Assembly (NCBI GenBank): GCA_945871815.1
Contig: CAMBXM010000011.1
Coordinates: 1 to 45,138, forward strand
Direction of reading: 5' to 3'
Origin: Singulisphaera sp. GP187
Lineage (GTDB): Bacteria; Planctomycetota; UBA1135; UBA2386
Length of the DNA: 45,138 nt
Made by a program: the position numbers and the translations under genes. Below, in pieces: positions 24,496-33,028 of this stretch; the stretch's first letter is position 1; each line of letters opens with the position of its first letter. The notes below the pieces were generated by a model. The model made no database searches, was not told the origin of the DNA, and saw only the letters and a list, made by a program, of their open reading frames with translations.

Positions 24496-25677
24496 TCACT
24501 TCGCCGACCCGGTCAAGGCGCGCGCCAGCATCGTCTTCTGGATCAACGACGAGCCTTCGTAGATGCGCAAGGCCTGGATGTCGCGCAGAAGGCGCTCTGG
24601 CACGTGCGCCGAGGAGTAGCCGCGCGCCCCGTGCAGTTGCAGCGCCTGGTCACACGCAACGGCGGCCGCCTCGGTCGCCGCAAGCTTGGCCATTGCCAGG
24701 TCGGCGGTGGTCTCGGTGCCGGCCTGCCGTCGCCGCGCACAACGGTGCACGAGGCCGCGGTTCTGCACCAGCGAGGTCAGCATGTCGGCGAGTCGTTCTT
24801 GCACCATCTGGAACGACGCCAGTGGCTTGCCGAACTGCTGGCGTTGCGTGGTGAACTCGACGGTTGCTGCGAGTGCCGCACGGTGGATACCAACGGCGCC
24901 GGCAGCTACCGAGAGGCGACCTGCATGCAGGCCGCCCATGGCGACGGTGAAGCCGCTGCCGATCTCGCCGAGGATCGCGCTCGATTCGACTTCAACGCCG
25001 TCGAAGGTCAGCGCGGCGTGGTCGCTGCCTCGGTGGCCCAGTTCGATGCCTGGCATCGGTTCGCGGCGCAAGCCGGGACGATTGGTCTCGACCAAGAACG
25101 CGGTGATGCCTTGCTTCAAGAGCGCCGGGTCGATCGTGGCGTAGACGATGGCGACGTCCGCGACACCGCCGTTGGTGATCCAGTGCTTTTGGCCGTGCAG
25201 CACGAAGCGGTCGCCGCGGCGTTCTGCACGCAGGCGCAGTGAGGCGGCGTCGCTGCCGGCCTCGGGCTCGGTCAAGGCAAAGCAGCCGATCGTGGCTCCC
25301 GACATCAGCCCTGGCAGCCAGCGTTGCTGTTGTTGCGGGTTGCCAAAGCGGTGGAGGCACTGTGTGACGAGCCCGGTTTGCACGGCGCAGAAACCGCGCG
25401 CGTTGCCGCATACGGCGCCGAGTTCCTCGTGAGCGATCGCGAGCTGCATCGGGGTCCAGTTGCCACCGCCGATGCTCGCCGGCAGCGGGCCGCCGAGGAT
25501 GCCGGCCTTGCCGAGGTCGGTGACCATCTCGCGGCGGAACAAGCGCTGCTCGTCGATGGCGCGCGCATGTGGCGCGAGCTTCTCGTGGGCGAACGCACGG
25601 ATGCGCTGCGCAAACGCGGCTTCCTCAGCCGCGAGGTCCGAGTCCGGCAGCCAGAGTTGGCTCGACGCGGCGCTCAT
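24496..25677 (-). CDS. Acyl-CoA dehydrogenase
   Basis: A 393-aa FAD enzyme of normal length for the family. It shows the N-terminal helical domain, the FAD-binding beta domain with CFALTEPEAGSDAASLR and WITNGGVADVAIVYA, and the C-terminal helical domain with R-Q-x-F-G-K-P and the catalytic Glu374 in IYEGSS. It abstracts the alpha proton of an acyl-CoA and passes electrons to ETF. The start at 25677 overlaps the stop of the enoyl-CoA hydratase by 4 nt, so the two are coupled. It is the last gene of the SDR-hydratase-dehydrogenase operon. The chain-length or aromatic specificity cannot be read. Confidence 0.94.
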   Translation of the reverse strand: MSAASSQLWLPDSDLAAEEAAFAQRIRAFAHEKLAPHARAIDEQRLFRREMVTDLGKAGILGGPLPASIGGGNWTPMQLAIAHEELGAVCGNARGFCAVQTGLVTQCLHRFGNPQQQQRWLPGLMSGATIGCFALTEPEAGSDAASLRLRAERRGDRFVLHGQKHWITNGGVADVAIVYATIDPALLKQGITAFLVETNRPGLRREPMPGIELGHRGSDHAALTFDGVEVESSAILGEIGSGFTVAMGGLHAGRLSVAAGAVGIHRAALAATVEFTTQRQQFGKPLASFQMVQERLADMLTSLVQNRGLVHRCARRRQAGTETTADLAMAKLAATEAAAVACDQALQLHGARGYSSAHVPERLLRDIQALRIYEGSSLIQKTMLARALTGSAK

Positions 25678-26471
25678 CGGCCCTGGAAGCGCGGGTCGCG
25701 CTTCTCCGTCCAGGCCCGGTAGAACTCGAGATGGTCGTGAGCGCGCAGCAGCAGAGCCTGCGCCTGTGCCTCTTGCTCGATCGCGGCTTCGAAGTCCATC
25801 GACCATTCTTGGTAGACCATTTTCTTGGTCATGCCCAGTGCGAGCAGCGGCCCCTCGGCGAGTCTGCGCGCGAGTTGCAGGCCTTCCGTGACGACTTGGT
25901 CGAACGGCACCACGCGGTTGGCGAGGCCGATGCGAAGGGCCTCGGCCGCGGTGATCTTGTCGCCGAGCATCAGCAACTCCATTGCGCGTCCTGTGCCCAC
26001 TACGCGAGGCAGCAGCCACGCCGCACCCATGTCGGCACCGGTCAGACCCACCTTGGTGAACAGGAAGGCGAACTTGGCGGTGTCGGCCATCACGCGCAGG
26101 TCGCTGGCGAGGGCCAACACTGCACCGGCGCCGGCGGCAATGCCGTTGATCGCAGCGACGATCGGCTTCTGCAACTTGCACATGTTGCGCACGACGGCAC
26201 CCGTCATGCGCGTGAACGCCAGAGTCTCGTCGAGCCGGGACTCGAGCAGGGGGGCGATGATCTCGTCGACGCTACCGCCGCTGCAGAAGCCGCGGCCATG
26301 GCCGGTGAGCAACACGGACTTCACCGAGTCGTCGTCGTCGAGCTCGAGGAACAGCCGCTCGAGCTGTGCATAGATCTTGAAGGTCAGCGAGTTCAGCGTC
26401 TCGGGCCGATCAAAGGTCAGCACCGCGACGCCGTCGCTGCCACGCTCGAAGCGAAAGTCGTATTGGCTCAT
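25674..26471 (-). CDS. Enoyl-CoA hydratase/isomerase family protein
   Basis: A 265-aa crotonase-fold enzyme. The CoA-binding and oxyanion-hole segments RGFCSGGSVDE and INGIAAGAGAVLALASD are typical. In the active-site region KVGLTGADMGAAWLLPRVVG, Asp replaces the second catalytic Glu of canonical hydratases, as in ring-isomerase or aromatic-pathway members such as PaaG and relatives. It may therefore isomerise or hydrate a cyclic or branched acyl-CoA. It lies 65 nt after the SDR gene and overlaps the dehydrogenase by 4 nt. The C-terminus (AWTEKRDPRFQGR) is normal. Confidence 0.93.
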   Translation of the reverse strand: MSQYDFRFERGSDGVAVLTFDRPETLNSLTFKIYAQLERLFLELDDDDSVKSVLLTGHGRGFCSGGSVDEIIAPLLESRLDETLAFTRMTGAVVRNMCKLQKPIVAAINGIAAGAGAVLALASDLRVMADTAKFAFLFTKVGLTGADMGAAWLLPRVVGTGRAMELLMLGDKITAAEALRIGLANRVVPFDQVVTEGLQLARRLAEGPLLALGMTKKMVYQEWSMDFEAAIEQEAQAQALLLRAHDHLEFYRAWTEKRDPRFQGR

Positions 26472-26536
26472 GGGGGGGTCGGCGGGGAGTGACGCATCCT
26501 AGCAAGCGAGGGCGCCCTGCCGCCCTGCCAGTTGCC

Positions 26537-27310
26537 TCAGTCGATGAACGCGGGCGGCTCGCGATCCAGCACGTACGTGCAGCCGGTGGGGCGCGCAGCG
26601 ACGAGCATCGCGACGGCGGCGGCGACTTCGTCCACCGAGTGCATGCGGCGGATCTCGTTTTGCTCGCCCATCCGTTGTAGCGCCTGCTCGGCCGTGATCT
26701 TGCCGCGCGCGGCGATGCCTCTCGCAGCCTGTCTCGTGATGTCGGTATCGACGAAGCCTGGGCACACGGCGAAGGTGCGGATGTTGGTGCGTAGCAATTC
26801 GGTCGCAAGCGCACGCGTCAACCCGACCATCGCGTGCTTGGCGGCGGTGTAGGCCGCGGTGAACGGGAACGCACGCAGGCCAGCCGTCGAGGCGAGTTGC
26901 ACGATGCAGCCACGGTCGCGCTGTCTCATGCCAGGGAGTACGGCGCGGATCAGCGCTAGCGGTGCGTGCACGTGCAGCGCCAAGGTCTCGTCGAGCATCG
27001 CGTCAGTGGTCGCTTCGAACTTCGCTGTTGGCGCGGTGCCAGCATTGTTGACGAGGACATCAGGATCGCCAAAGGCGGCCTGCGCGGCCGCGAGAACGAG
27101 CTCAGCGGCGCCATCGACGCGCAGGTCGACCGCGCAAGTGGCGCTCGCGATGCCACTCTGCGCCAGGTGCTGTTGTGCGCTTGCGAGCGAAGTTGCATCG
27201 CGCGCCACCAGCACAATGCGATGGCCGTTTCTGCCGAGTGCGCGAGCGATGCTGAGGCCGATGCCGCGGCTACTGCCGGTGACGATGGCTACGGGTGCTG
27301 GTGTGGTCAC
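26537..27310 (-). CDS. Short-chain dehydrogenase/reductase (SDR), classical
   Basis: A 257-aa Rossmann-fold oxidoreductase. TGSSRGIG (11-18) binds NAD(P), NNAG at 88-91 is the structural motif, and the catalytic set is Ser141, Tyr154 and Lys158 in Y-T-A-A-K. In this operon it could oxidise the 3-hydroxyacyl-CoA made by the hydratase. The order SDR-hydratase-acyl-CoA dehydrogenase is also found in gene clusters for 2-aminobenzoyl-CoA or other aromatic CoA ester breakdown. The promoter would be in the 276-nt gap to 27587, shared with a plus-strand terminator. Confidence 0.93.
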   Translation of the reverse strand: MTTPAPVAIVTGSSRGIGLSIARALGRNGHRIVLVARDATSLASAQQHLAQSGIASATCAVDLRVDGAAELVLAAAQAAFGDPDVLVNNAGTAPTAKFEATTDAMLDETLALHVHAPLALIRAVLPGMRQRDRGCIVQLASTAGLRAFPFTAAYTAAKHAMVGLTRALATELLRTNIRTFAVCPGFVDTDITRQAARGIAARGKITAEQALQRMGEQNEIRRMHSVDEVAAAVAMLVAARPTGCTYVLDREPPAFID

Positions 27311-27431
27311 GGGGCGCGCATGCTACGCGCGCGAGTGCGGCGGCCGTTCTTGAAGTAGCGCTCAAGGGGCCTAGGCCGTCTTGCCGATACCACCGGTGGG
27401 ACAGGGAGGTAGGGAGTCAAGTTACGTGGAC

Positions 27432-27480
27432 GACCCCTCTGGGGCCCGGCCTGTGGGAGGGCCGGGCCCCGTCTTTTTTT
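27432..27480 (+). terminator. Strong intrinsic terminator with upstream shared motif; possible small RNA or attenuator
   Basis: The perfect 11-bp stem GGGGCCCGGCC (27441-27451) with GGCCGGGCCCC (27460-27470), 8-nt loop, is followed by GTC and seven Ts. The motif GACCCCTCTGGG (27432-27443) overlaps its 5' side; the same 12-mer precedes the terminator at 16679. It lies upstream of the exported gene at 27587, so it may be an attenuator leader, or the end of a stand-alone RNA starting after 27310. Confidence 0.8.
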
Positions 27481-27586
27481 CGCGGGCGCTGGTGCGTGGT
27501 CGCGCCGTGTTCGCGAAGTCTGCCGCCGGCTTGGGTCGCAGTGCCGATCCTGCCGATGACATCGGAACTTCTGCATCGAGGTTTCC

Positions 27587-28729
27587 ATGCGCCCCAAGTT
27601 GCGTTTCGCAGTGCTCGTCGTCAGTTCGGTCGTCGCCGCGGTGTCGCTGCCGGCCCAGAGTCGAATCGTGGTGCCCGCGATCGCAACGGACCTCCCGGGG
27701 AATGCCGCGATGTCCATGCCCCTCCGCTGGAGCCAAGGCGTGCTGCAAGTGTGGATCGCGCCGCCACTGCTCCCTGCGGCGTTGCTTGGGTCGACCATCC
27801 AGGGCATCCGCATGCGGCGGCCCTCGTTCTTGGCCGAGCCGGCCTACCCTGCAGTGCAACGGACGATCACGGTGCGCGCGGGGTTCACTGGGCTGCTGCC
27901 ACAGTCGATGGGGAATCTGCGAGCCTTCAACTTGCCTTTGACGGCGATCACCGTAGCGGGTCCGGTTCCGTTCGCAGTGGCGGCGACGACCTTGCCTACT
28001 GGTGCGCCGCCAACGGGCGCCGAGTTCTTGGTTATCCCGTTTACCACGCCGTTGCCGATGCAGGCCGGCACGCTGTGCCTCGAGTTCGAAACCACGACGG
28101 CGCCGTTGGCCGTGACCGAGCAGTGGGTGGATGCTGTGTGGATGGATGGCGGCATCGACCGCGGCTACGCCGTAACGGTCGGCGATGGTGCCTGCACGAC
28201 AGCGCCGGGACCACTGCACCTCAGCTGGACGGGGACCAGTGCACCGACGCGCGGGGTCGCTGCGCGATTGCGGGTGACCGGGGCTCCCGCCGCGGCTCCC
28301 AATGGACCAGGCTCCCTGCTGCTTGCTTGGGTTGGGGTTGCGCCACAGACGCGCCTGCTTGACCCAGAGTTCTTTGGCTTCGGCGCGGATCTCGGCGGCG
28401 TCGACCCGGCATTGGCTGGGTGTTTTCAGTGGTCACCGCTCGACCTCACCTTGTTTGGGCTCGCCGATGCGGCTGGCGGGTTCGACGTGACCTTTGCCTT
28501 GCCAGCGACGCTTCCGCCGAGTGCCCCCCGAATCGGCGTGCAGGCGGCCTTCCTCGATCCGGCTCGGCCGGGGCTCCTGCCGCTGTCGCTCAGCAATGGA
28601 GTGGTGCTGCAACTCGATTCTTCGGGCGTGGGTAACAAGTGCAGCTCCGTGTTCTTCCCGGGTGCTGCGACCACCTCGCCGTGGGGGCCTGATCTCGGGC
28701 TGATGCCTGTGCTGGTGTTCGACTACTAG
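27587..28729 (+). CDS. Exported protein with shared C-terminal module
   Basis: A 380-aa protein with signal peptide MRPKLRFAVLVVSSVVAAV followed by SLPA and a Gln at the predicted +1. The start has a GAGG stretch about 7 nt upstream. The body is Pro/Ala/Gly-rich with beta strands and few charges. The C-terminal segment about 303-344 (LPATLPPSAPRIGVQ, then LDP and LSNGVVL) has the same pattern as the ends of the proteins at 37416 and 40405. No enzymatic motif is visible. It starts 107 nt downstream of the strong terminator at 27432-27480, so its promoter is either in that gap or upstream as part of an attenuated leader. Confidence 0.75.
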   Translation: MRPKLRFAVLVVSSVVAAVSLPAQSRIVVPAIATDLPGNAAMSMPLRWSQGVLQVWIAPPLLPAALLGSTIQGIRMRRPSFLAEPAYPAVQRTITVRAGFTGLLPQSMGNLRAFNLPLTAITVAGPVPFAVAATTLPTGAPPTGAEFLVIPFTTPLPMQAGTLCLEFETTTAPLAVTEQWVDAVWMDGGIDRGYAVTVGDGACTTAPGPLHLSWTGTSAPTRGVAARLRVTGAPAAAPNGPGSLLLAWVGVAPQTRLLDPEFFGFGADLGGVDPALAGCFQWSPLDLTLFGLADAAGGFDVTFALPATLPPSAPRIGVQAAFLDPARPGLLPLSLSNGVVLQLDSSGVGNKCSSVFFPGAATTSPWGPDLGLMPVLVFDY

Positions 28730-29265
28730 TGGGGACTCCCAACTTCGCACGGCACGTAGCCGGCCCTGCCCGCCGTGGGCCGCGTTGACGATCTTCAACG
28801 TGGCCACCGAAACCTGCCAGCTGACACCGCCTGGCGTCAGGGCGTCTTGTTCACGATGCTCAGGACTCGCCGGCTTGTAGTGCGAACTGCGGAGTCAACG
28901 CGCTGGAAGCCGCTTCCGTAGGTGTCCGCGGCGGCTGCCAGCCCTGGCGCCACGGGGCCGTGTCGCGCCTTCTCGGCGCACTCCGCAGCTTCCGCTCTGC
29001 GTCGCGTGCTGGCCTTCTGCCTCCATGACCCGATCGTGCGTGCAGGCCAGAACGGACGCCAAAGCCGGGCAAGTGCCCCGATCGCAGCTGGCTGGACTTC
29101 GCTGCTGCCAACGACTTGCGGCCGACCGGGGATGCTGCGGGCGGTGGCTGCAAACGCCATCGGCTCGCCGCGGCGATCGCCAACTCTGCTCCAGATGTCG
29201 ATAGTCCGGCCTTGCGCGGCGGCAGCGGCTCGTTACCTTGCCCGGCCCAACTTCCGAGCAGAGCC
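28730..29265. other. Intergenic region upstream of rpmG
   Basis: A 536-nt gap. Short frames on both strands lack starts, codon bias or family signals. It should contain the promoter for rpmG. I saw no tRNA or terminator hairpin with a T-run after the exported gene. Confidence 0.5.
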
Positions 29266-29430
29266 ATGGCCAAGCCCAAGAAGAAGAAAGAAATTGTGTT
29301 CCTCGTCTGTGAGGAAACTGGCGATCGCAACTACACCCTGATGAAGAAGCCGGGCACCACCAAGCTCGAGCTGATGAAGTACAGCAAGCGGCTTCGCAAG
29401 CACACGAAGCACATCGAGAAGAAGAAGTGA
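29266..29430 (+). CDS. rpmG: 50S ribosomal protein L33
   Basis: A 54-aa bL33, the usual family length. The Lys-rich start MAKPKKKKE leads to IVFLVCEETGDRNYT and KLELMKYSKRLRKHTKHIEKKK, a typical L33 core and tail. It has only one cysteine and lacks the two C-x-x-C pairs, so it is of the zinc-free type. It sits alone, without the usual tRNA-Trp/secE/nusG neighbours. A hairpin follows 9 nt after its stop. Confidence 0.95.
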   Translation: MAKPKKKKEIVFLVCEETGDRNYTLMKKPGTTKLELMKYSKRLRKHTKHIEKKK

Positions 29431-29439
29431 GTCGCCGTC

Positions 29440-29462
29440 GGGTTGGCGCTATTCGCCAGCCC
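29440..29462 (+). terminator. Hairpin after rpmG
   Basis: GGGTTGGCG (29440-29448) pairs with CGCCAGCCC (29454-29462), with one G-U pair, around CTATT. There is no T-run, so termination efficiency is uncertain. Confidence 0.45.
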
Positions 29463-29561
29463 GGGATCGGTTGTCGGTCGGGGCTCCGCCCCGGCTGAGT
29501 CAGAGGCCTGCGGAGCTAGCCCGCGGCAGAGCGCTGCCATACCACACGGCTTCGGTAGCGC

Positions 29562-29664
29562 CCCGAGTTGCTGGCGGCCCGAGTTTCGAGTTGCCCGCAG
29601 CCCGAGTTGCCCGCAGCCCGAGTTGCCTGCAGCCCGAGTTGCCTGCAGCCCGAGTTGCCTGCAG
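29562..29664. repeat. 16-bp tandem repeat (about six units)
   Basis: Head-to-tail copies of CCCGAGTTGCCTGCAG: three identical units at 29617-29664, one with a single change at 29601-29616, a degenerate unit with a 7-nt insertion at 29578-29600, and a diverged first unit at 29562-29577. It lies between rpmG and the end of the minus gene at 29685, in non-coding DNA. The unit is not a multiple of 3. Identical central units suggest recent expansion, so copy number may vary between strains. Confidence 0.9.
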
Positions 29665-29684
29665 CACTGCTGGGCCACAGGTAG

Positions 29685-31259
29685 CTAGTGTCCAGTCGGC
29701 ACTGGGGCGGCGCCGCCAGGGAGCGTCTGGGCTAGGAGCCGCTCGAGCACTTCGCGCGTCGACTCCGCAAGTCCGGGAGTCGCCCGCAGCCTCGCGCCGA
29801 GGCGATGCACGGCATTGACTAGGCCGGCGCGCGCCAAGTTCTCGAGCGCCAACACGACCGCGCCCAGTCGTTCGGGGTCGCCGCCGATTGCGGGGTCGTC
29901 TAGAGCTTGGCCGATCGCGGTCTCTCCGAGAGCCTCGGCGGCCGTCCCGGTTAGCACAAACAAGGCGCGCATTCGGACTTCGGGGTCAGGGTCGCTCGCA
30001 AACGCGAGTTTGGCAACTTCGATGCCTTCGGGGGACCGTGTGAAGCCGGCACCAGTGACAAGTGCCGCGCGCAGCATCGGACTGACGTCACTGCCGAGGC
30101 GTTGCTCGTACTCCTGTTGCAGCAATCCTGGTGCGCGGACTGCCAAGGTCAGGAATGACCCCGTGTCGGCGCCGGTGATCTCTGCGGTTGTCGTCAGCAC
30201 CGCGAACGCCTCAGTCGGCGGCAGTTCCTGGGCGGCAGCGATCGCCAGGGTTCGTGCCAGGCCCTCGTGCTTGGTTCGTCGGACGTGATCGAGCACGACC
30301 TCTCGGTAGCGTTCGTCCAGGATCAGCAGGCGTGCCGCAGCCATGCGCTCACTGGCGTTGCCGTCGTCCAGCAAGAGGAGTGCAAGCCCAGCGAGGTGCT
30401 CGGACGAACGTGCTCCGCTGTGCTGCAGGTTGGTCCATAGGGTCGACAGCAGTGCAGTGCTGGTTGCGGCGGGGAACGTCCCGTCGCTGCTGCGCGCCAC
30501 GATGTCGAGCACTTGGGGTTCGTGCGACTCTCCGAGATAGGGCTGGTCCACCAGCAGCTCGTCGCCAAGTCGCTCGGCGAGATGCGGGAGCGCTTGCAGC
30601 GTCGCCAACGCACCGGCAGTCAGCGCCGCAGAATCAGGTCGGCCATCGACGATGTGCTCGTGCCGACGTGAAAGGCCACAGGAGAGCGTGAGCATCAACA
30701 CGTTCTCGCGCAGCAAGCGCGATTGCATGGGTGCCACGATGGGTGCTGCTGTAGTGGCCGACGCGTCGGCGCCGCTCCGCAGCATGGCAGTTGCGAGCGG
30801 TCTATCGTCGAACGGCAGATCCGCCATTGCCGCCAGCGCCATCGCATCGGCGTCGGCAACCGCTGCCAACATGGCCCTGAACAGTTCGCGGGCTTCGTGG
30901 TCGCTGGCGATGGCGTCGTCCTGCTGTCCGGCATCGGCGAGGCGCGCGGTTTCGAGGCCGAGGTCGACGAGGGCGTCGACGAACTGCGCGAACGTCCGCG
31001 GTGGGGCGTCACCATTGGTAATGACCTCGCGCCGAATCGTGGCATCGAGCGGCGATGATGCCGCGTCGCCACTGGGTGCCAGCATCGCAGGCAGGTCTGC
31101 AGCGCGACCGACCGCGGTCGCAACGTGCGCCCCCGTGCTGGCGTCGTTGCCGACAATCAGGAGCGCCGCTGCTGTTGCCGCGAGCAGCAACAGCAGCGAA
31201 CAACCAAGGACGCGGCGTGCCACCATCGGCGCGCCGCCAGCAGGATCGAGATGTTGCAT
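29685..31259 (-). CDS. Membrane-anchored helical-repeat protein, unknown function
   Basis: A 524-aa protein starting MQHLDPAGGAPMVARRVLG, with a membrane anchor at about residues 15-38 (LGCSLLLLLAATAAALLIV). The rest is Ala/Leu/Arg-rich and almost wholly helical, with repeated helix pairs that look like HEAT- or ARM-type repeats (LAGLALLLLDDGNASERMAAARLL; LAFASDPDPEVRMRALFVLTG). Such scaffolds bind proteins. The 32-nt gap to the small exported gene upstream suggests an operon. A second start at MVARRVL is possible. It ends about 20 nt before the 16-bp repeats. Family is unknown. Confidence 0.75.
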   Translation of the reverse strand: MQHLDPAGGAPMVARRVLGCSLLLLLAATAAALLIVGNDASTGAHVATAVGRAADLPAMLAPSGDAASSPLDATIRREVITNGDAPPRTFAQFVDALVDLGLETARLADAGQQDDAIASDHEARELFRAMLAAVADADAMALAAMADLPFDDRPLATAMLRSGADASATTAAPIVAPMQSRLLRENVLMLTLSCGLSRRHEHIVDGRPDSAALTAGALATLQALPHLAERLGDELLVDQPYLGESHEPQVLDIVARSSDGTFPAATSTALLSTLWTNLQHSGARSSEHLAGLALLLLDDGNASERMAAARLLILDERYREVVLDHVRRTKHEGLARTLAIAAAQELPPTEAFAVLTTTAEITGADTGSFLTLAVRAPGLLQQEYEQRLGSDVSPMLRAALVTGAGFTRSPEGIEVAKLAFASDPDPEVRMRALFVLTGTAAEALGETAIGQALDDPAIGGDPERLGAVVLALENLARAGLVNAVHRLGARLRATPGLAESTREVLERLLAQTLPGGAAPVPTGH

Positions 31260-31291
31260 GACTTGGTCCGGTTCGGCGCTCGGTGGTTCGA

Positions 31292-31720
31292 TCAGAAGAT
31301 CACGCTCGACTCGACGCATCCCTTGGTTTTCATCAGCTTCAGCGTCGAGGTGTTGACCGTCCCGGTGACGTCGCACGTGCTGTCGAGCTTGAAGAACAGG
31401 AAGGAGTGCGACGTGCAGTCGAGCCAAACCAGGACTTCGGCGGTGCTGCCGTAGTCGAACGCGTACGTGTTGTCCGCGGTGCTGACAGCCTTGTGGTGCG
31501 TTGGCGTGTAGACCGCGAACAGCGGGCAGTTGTGGCGTCGACCCAAGATCTGGGCGGTGCCGATGTGGATGTCGAGTCCGGCGTCGCACTCGCGCGCCGG
31601 GCCCAGCGAGCTGCTCGCCGGCACCTCCACAGCCTTGGTGTGTTCGCAACCACCCTGGGCGATGGCGTGGCTGCCGAGCAGCGATGCGAGGACGAAAACA
31701 AGGAACGAGAAGCAGCGCAT
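31292..31720 (-). CDS. Small cysteine-containing exported protein
   Basis: A 142-aa protein with a clear signal peptide, MRCFSFLVFVLASLLGSHAIA, then Gln at +1. The mature part has several cysteines (GGCEHTKAVEV, RECDAGL, HNCPLFAVY, WLDCTSHSF, STCDVTG, KGCVESS), enough for three disulfides, and a beta-rich pattern. The start at 31720 gives the signal peptide directly; the longer frame is Arg-rich and unconvincing. It is 32 nt upstream of the helical-repeat protein gene and probably co-transcribed. No known family. Confidence 0.8.
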   Translation of the reverse strand: MRCFSFLVFVLASLLGSHAIAQGGCEHTKAVEVPASSSLGPARECDAGLDIHIGTAQILGRRHNCPLFAVYTPTHHKAVSTADNTYAFDYGSTAEVLVWLDCTSHSFLFFKLDSTCDVTGTVNTSTLKLMKTKGCVESSVIF

Positions 31721-32029
31721 GAGGACTCTCCTTCTTCGAGGTCGCGGGCCTCGGCGCCGTCGCCAATCAACGGCGCCGGACCCGGCATGTTCAATGCCAG
31801 GAGTGCGCGCTCGGTGACGGTCTGGGTTCGGAAAATGCGGTGTCGCAAGACATCGTGTCCCACCGGCGCCGCGGCTGCTGCGGGCCTCGTCGACTGCTGC
31901 CTGCATTGCGGGCGCGGGAGCTGGTCCGATGTCTGCGTCGCACGAACTGCGTCGCATCTGCAGATTTGACCCCGCTCGCGGGCCTTGATCTCGAACTAGC
32001 TCCCGAGCCCTCGGCGACGGAGCCGTGCT
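31721..32029. other. Intergenic region with leader hairpins
   Basis: A 309-nt gap between two minus genes. It contains a perfect 8-bp inverted repeat, GGCGCCGT (31753-31760) with ACGGCGCC (31770-31777), in the leader of the small exported gene, and the promoter for it. No T-run follows a hairpin after the epimerase. No further gene is supported. Confidence 0.5.
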
Positions 32030-33028
32030 TCAACAGTCTGCTAGTGGGGTGAGCTGCAGGCGCAGTTCGCGCAGCGCCGCCTCGATGCCGACGTCAACCG
32101 GCCCAGGTGCGTAGCCAAGCTCTTCGATCGCCTTTTGGCTCGAGTACCACAGATACCTCGGCGCCAGCGCCAGCACCTCGCTCGTCAGCGGCGGGTGGCT
32201 GCCGGCGATCGCTTCGAAGCCGCGAAGTGCACGCGCGAGTGCGCGCAGCAGCCAACGCGGCGGGCACCGGCGGGGTGCGCGACTGCCGGCGATTCGAGCG
32301 ATGCGGCCAAAGAGGTCGCGGCCGGTCACGTTCTCGCCTCCGAGGATGTAGCGCTCGCCGCGTCGGCCGCGATCGAGTGCCTGTAGGCAGCCGTGGCAGA
32401 CATCGACAACGTTGGCGACGTTGAGGCCGCCAGGCGGGGCGATCCAGATTTTTCCCCGCAGCAACGGTTCCATCAGCGAGCCTCCGGCTTTCCGCCGGTC
32501 ACCAGCGCCGTACATCGAGGGCGGATTGACCACGACTGCATCGAGCCCGCGCGCAACTTCGGCGAGCACTTTCTGCTCCGCCGCGTACTTGGTGTCGCAG
32601 TAGCCGATGCGCAGTGGGCCAAAGTTGTAGGGGGTGCGTTCGTCCAGTTCGACCCGCTCATCGCTGTAGCCAATGGCGCTGATGGTCGACATGTGCAGCA
32701 GCCGGCGCACGCCGTGCTCGCGGGCAAGCGCACAGAGGCGCGCCGTGGCGTCGACGTTGACCCGCTGCATCGCTGGGCGGTCTTCACGGCGAAAGGAGAC
32801 GATTGCGGCAAGGTGCACGACGATGTCGGCGCCTGTCGATCCGCGTGCAAGCGCGCGGTCGTCTTCGAGCGAACCCTCGACGCGTTCATGTTCGATCCCA
32901 GCGAGCTGTGGCAGTGGCTGCCCCGGCCTGACGAGGCAGCGCACGCGCCACCGTTGCGCGAGCATGGGGGCGAGGTTGGCACCAACGAAGCCGCTGGCGC
33001 CGGTCAGAAAGCACACGGGGAGCACCAT
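32030..33028 (-). CDS. NAD-dependent epimerase/dehydratase (extended SDR)
   Basis: A 332-aa extended SDR. LTGASGFVGANL binds NAD(P); DIVVHLAAIVSF, the catalytic Tyr/Lys in Y-C-D-T-K-Y-A-A-E and the VNPPSMYGAGD segment match dihydroflavonol-4-reductase or hopanoid HpnA-like members. The expected activity is NAD(P)-dependent oxidoreduction of a sugar nucleotide, sterol-like or other alcohol. The ATG at 33028 begins directly with the Rossmann strand; the longer frame would add a hydrophilic leader. Its promoter is in the gap shared with the hybrid kinase. The family is clear; the substrate is not. Confidence 0.9.
   Translation of the reverse strand: MVLPVCFLTGASGFVGANLAPMLAQRWRVRCLVRPGQPLPQLAGIEHERVEGSLEDDRALARGSTGADIVVHLAAIVSFRREDRPAMQRVNVDATARLCALAREHGVRRLLHMSTISAIGYSDERVELDERTPYNFGPLRIGYCDTKYAAEQKVLAEVARGLDAVVVNPPSMYGAGDRRKAGGSLMEPLLRGKIWIAPPGGLNVANVVDVCHGCLQALDRGRRGERYILGGENVTGRDLFGRIARIAGSRAPRRCPPRWLLRALARALRGFEAIAGSHPPLTSEVLALAPRYLWYSSQKAIEELGYAPGPVDVGIEAALRELRLQLTPLADC

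Noticed and set aside
28837-29330. Overlapping minus-strand frames upstream of rpmG
   Set aside because: Arg/Ala/Pro-rich, no ribosome-binding site, and no recognisable domain; they run into rpmG antisense.
31753-31777. 8-bp inverted repeat as a riboswitch
   Set aside because: A single hairpin without conserved motif or T-run; no evidence for a ligand-binding fold.
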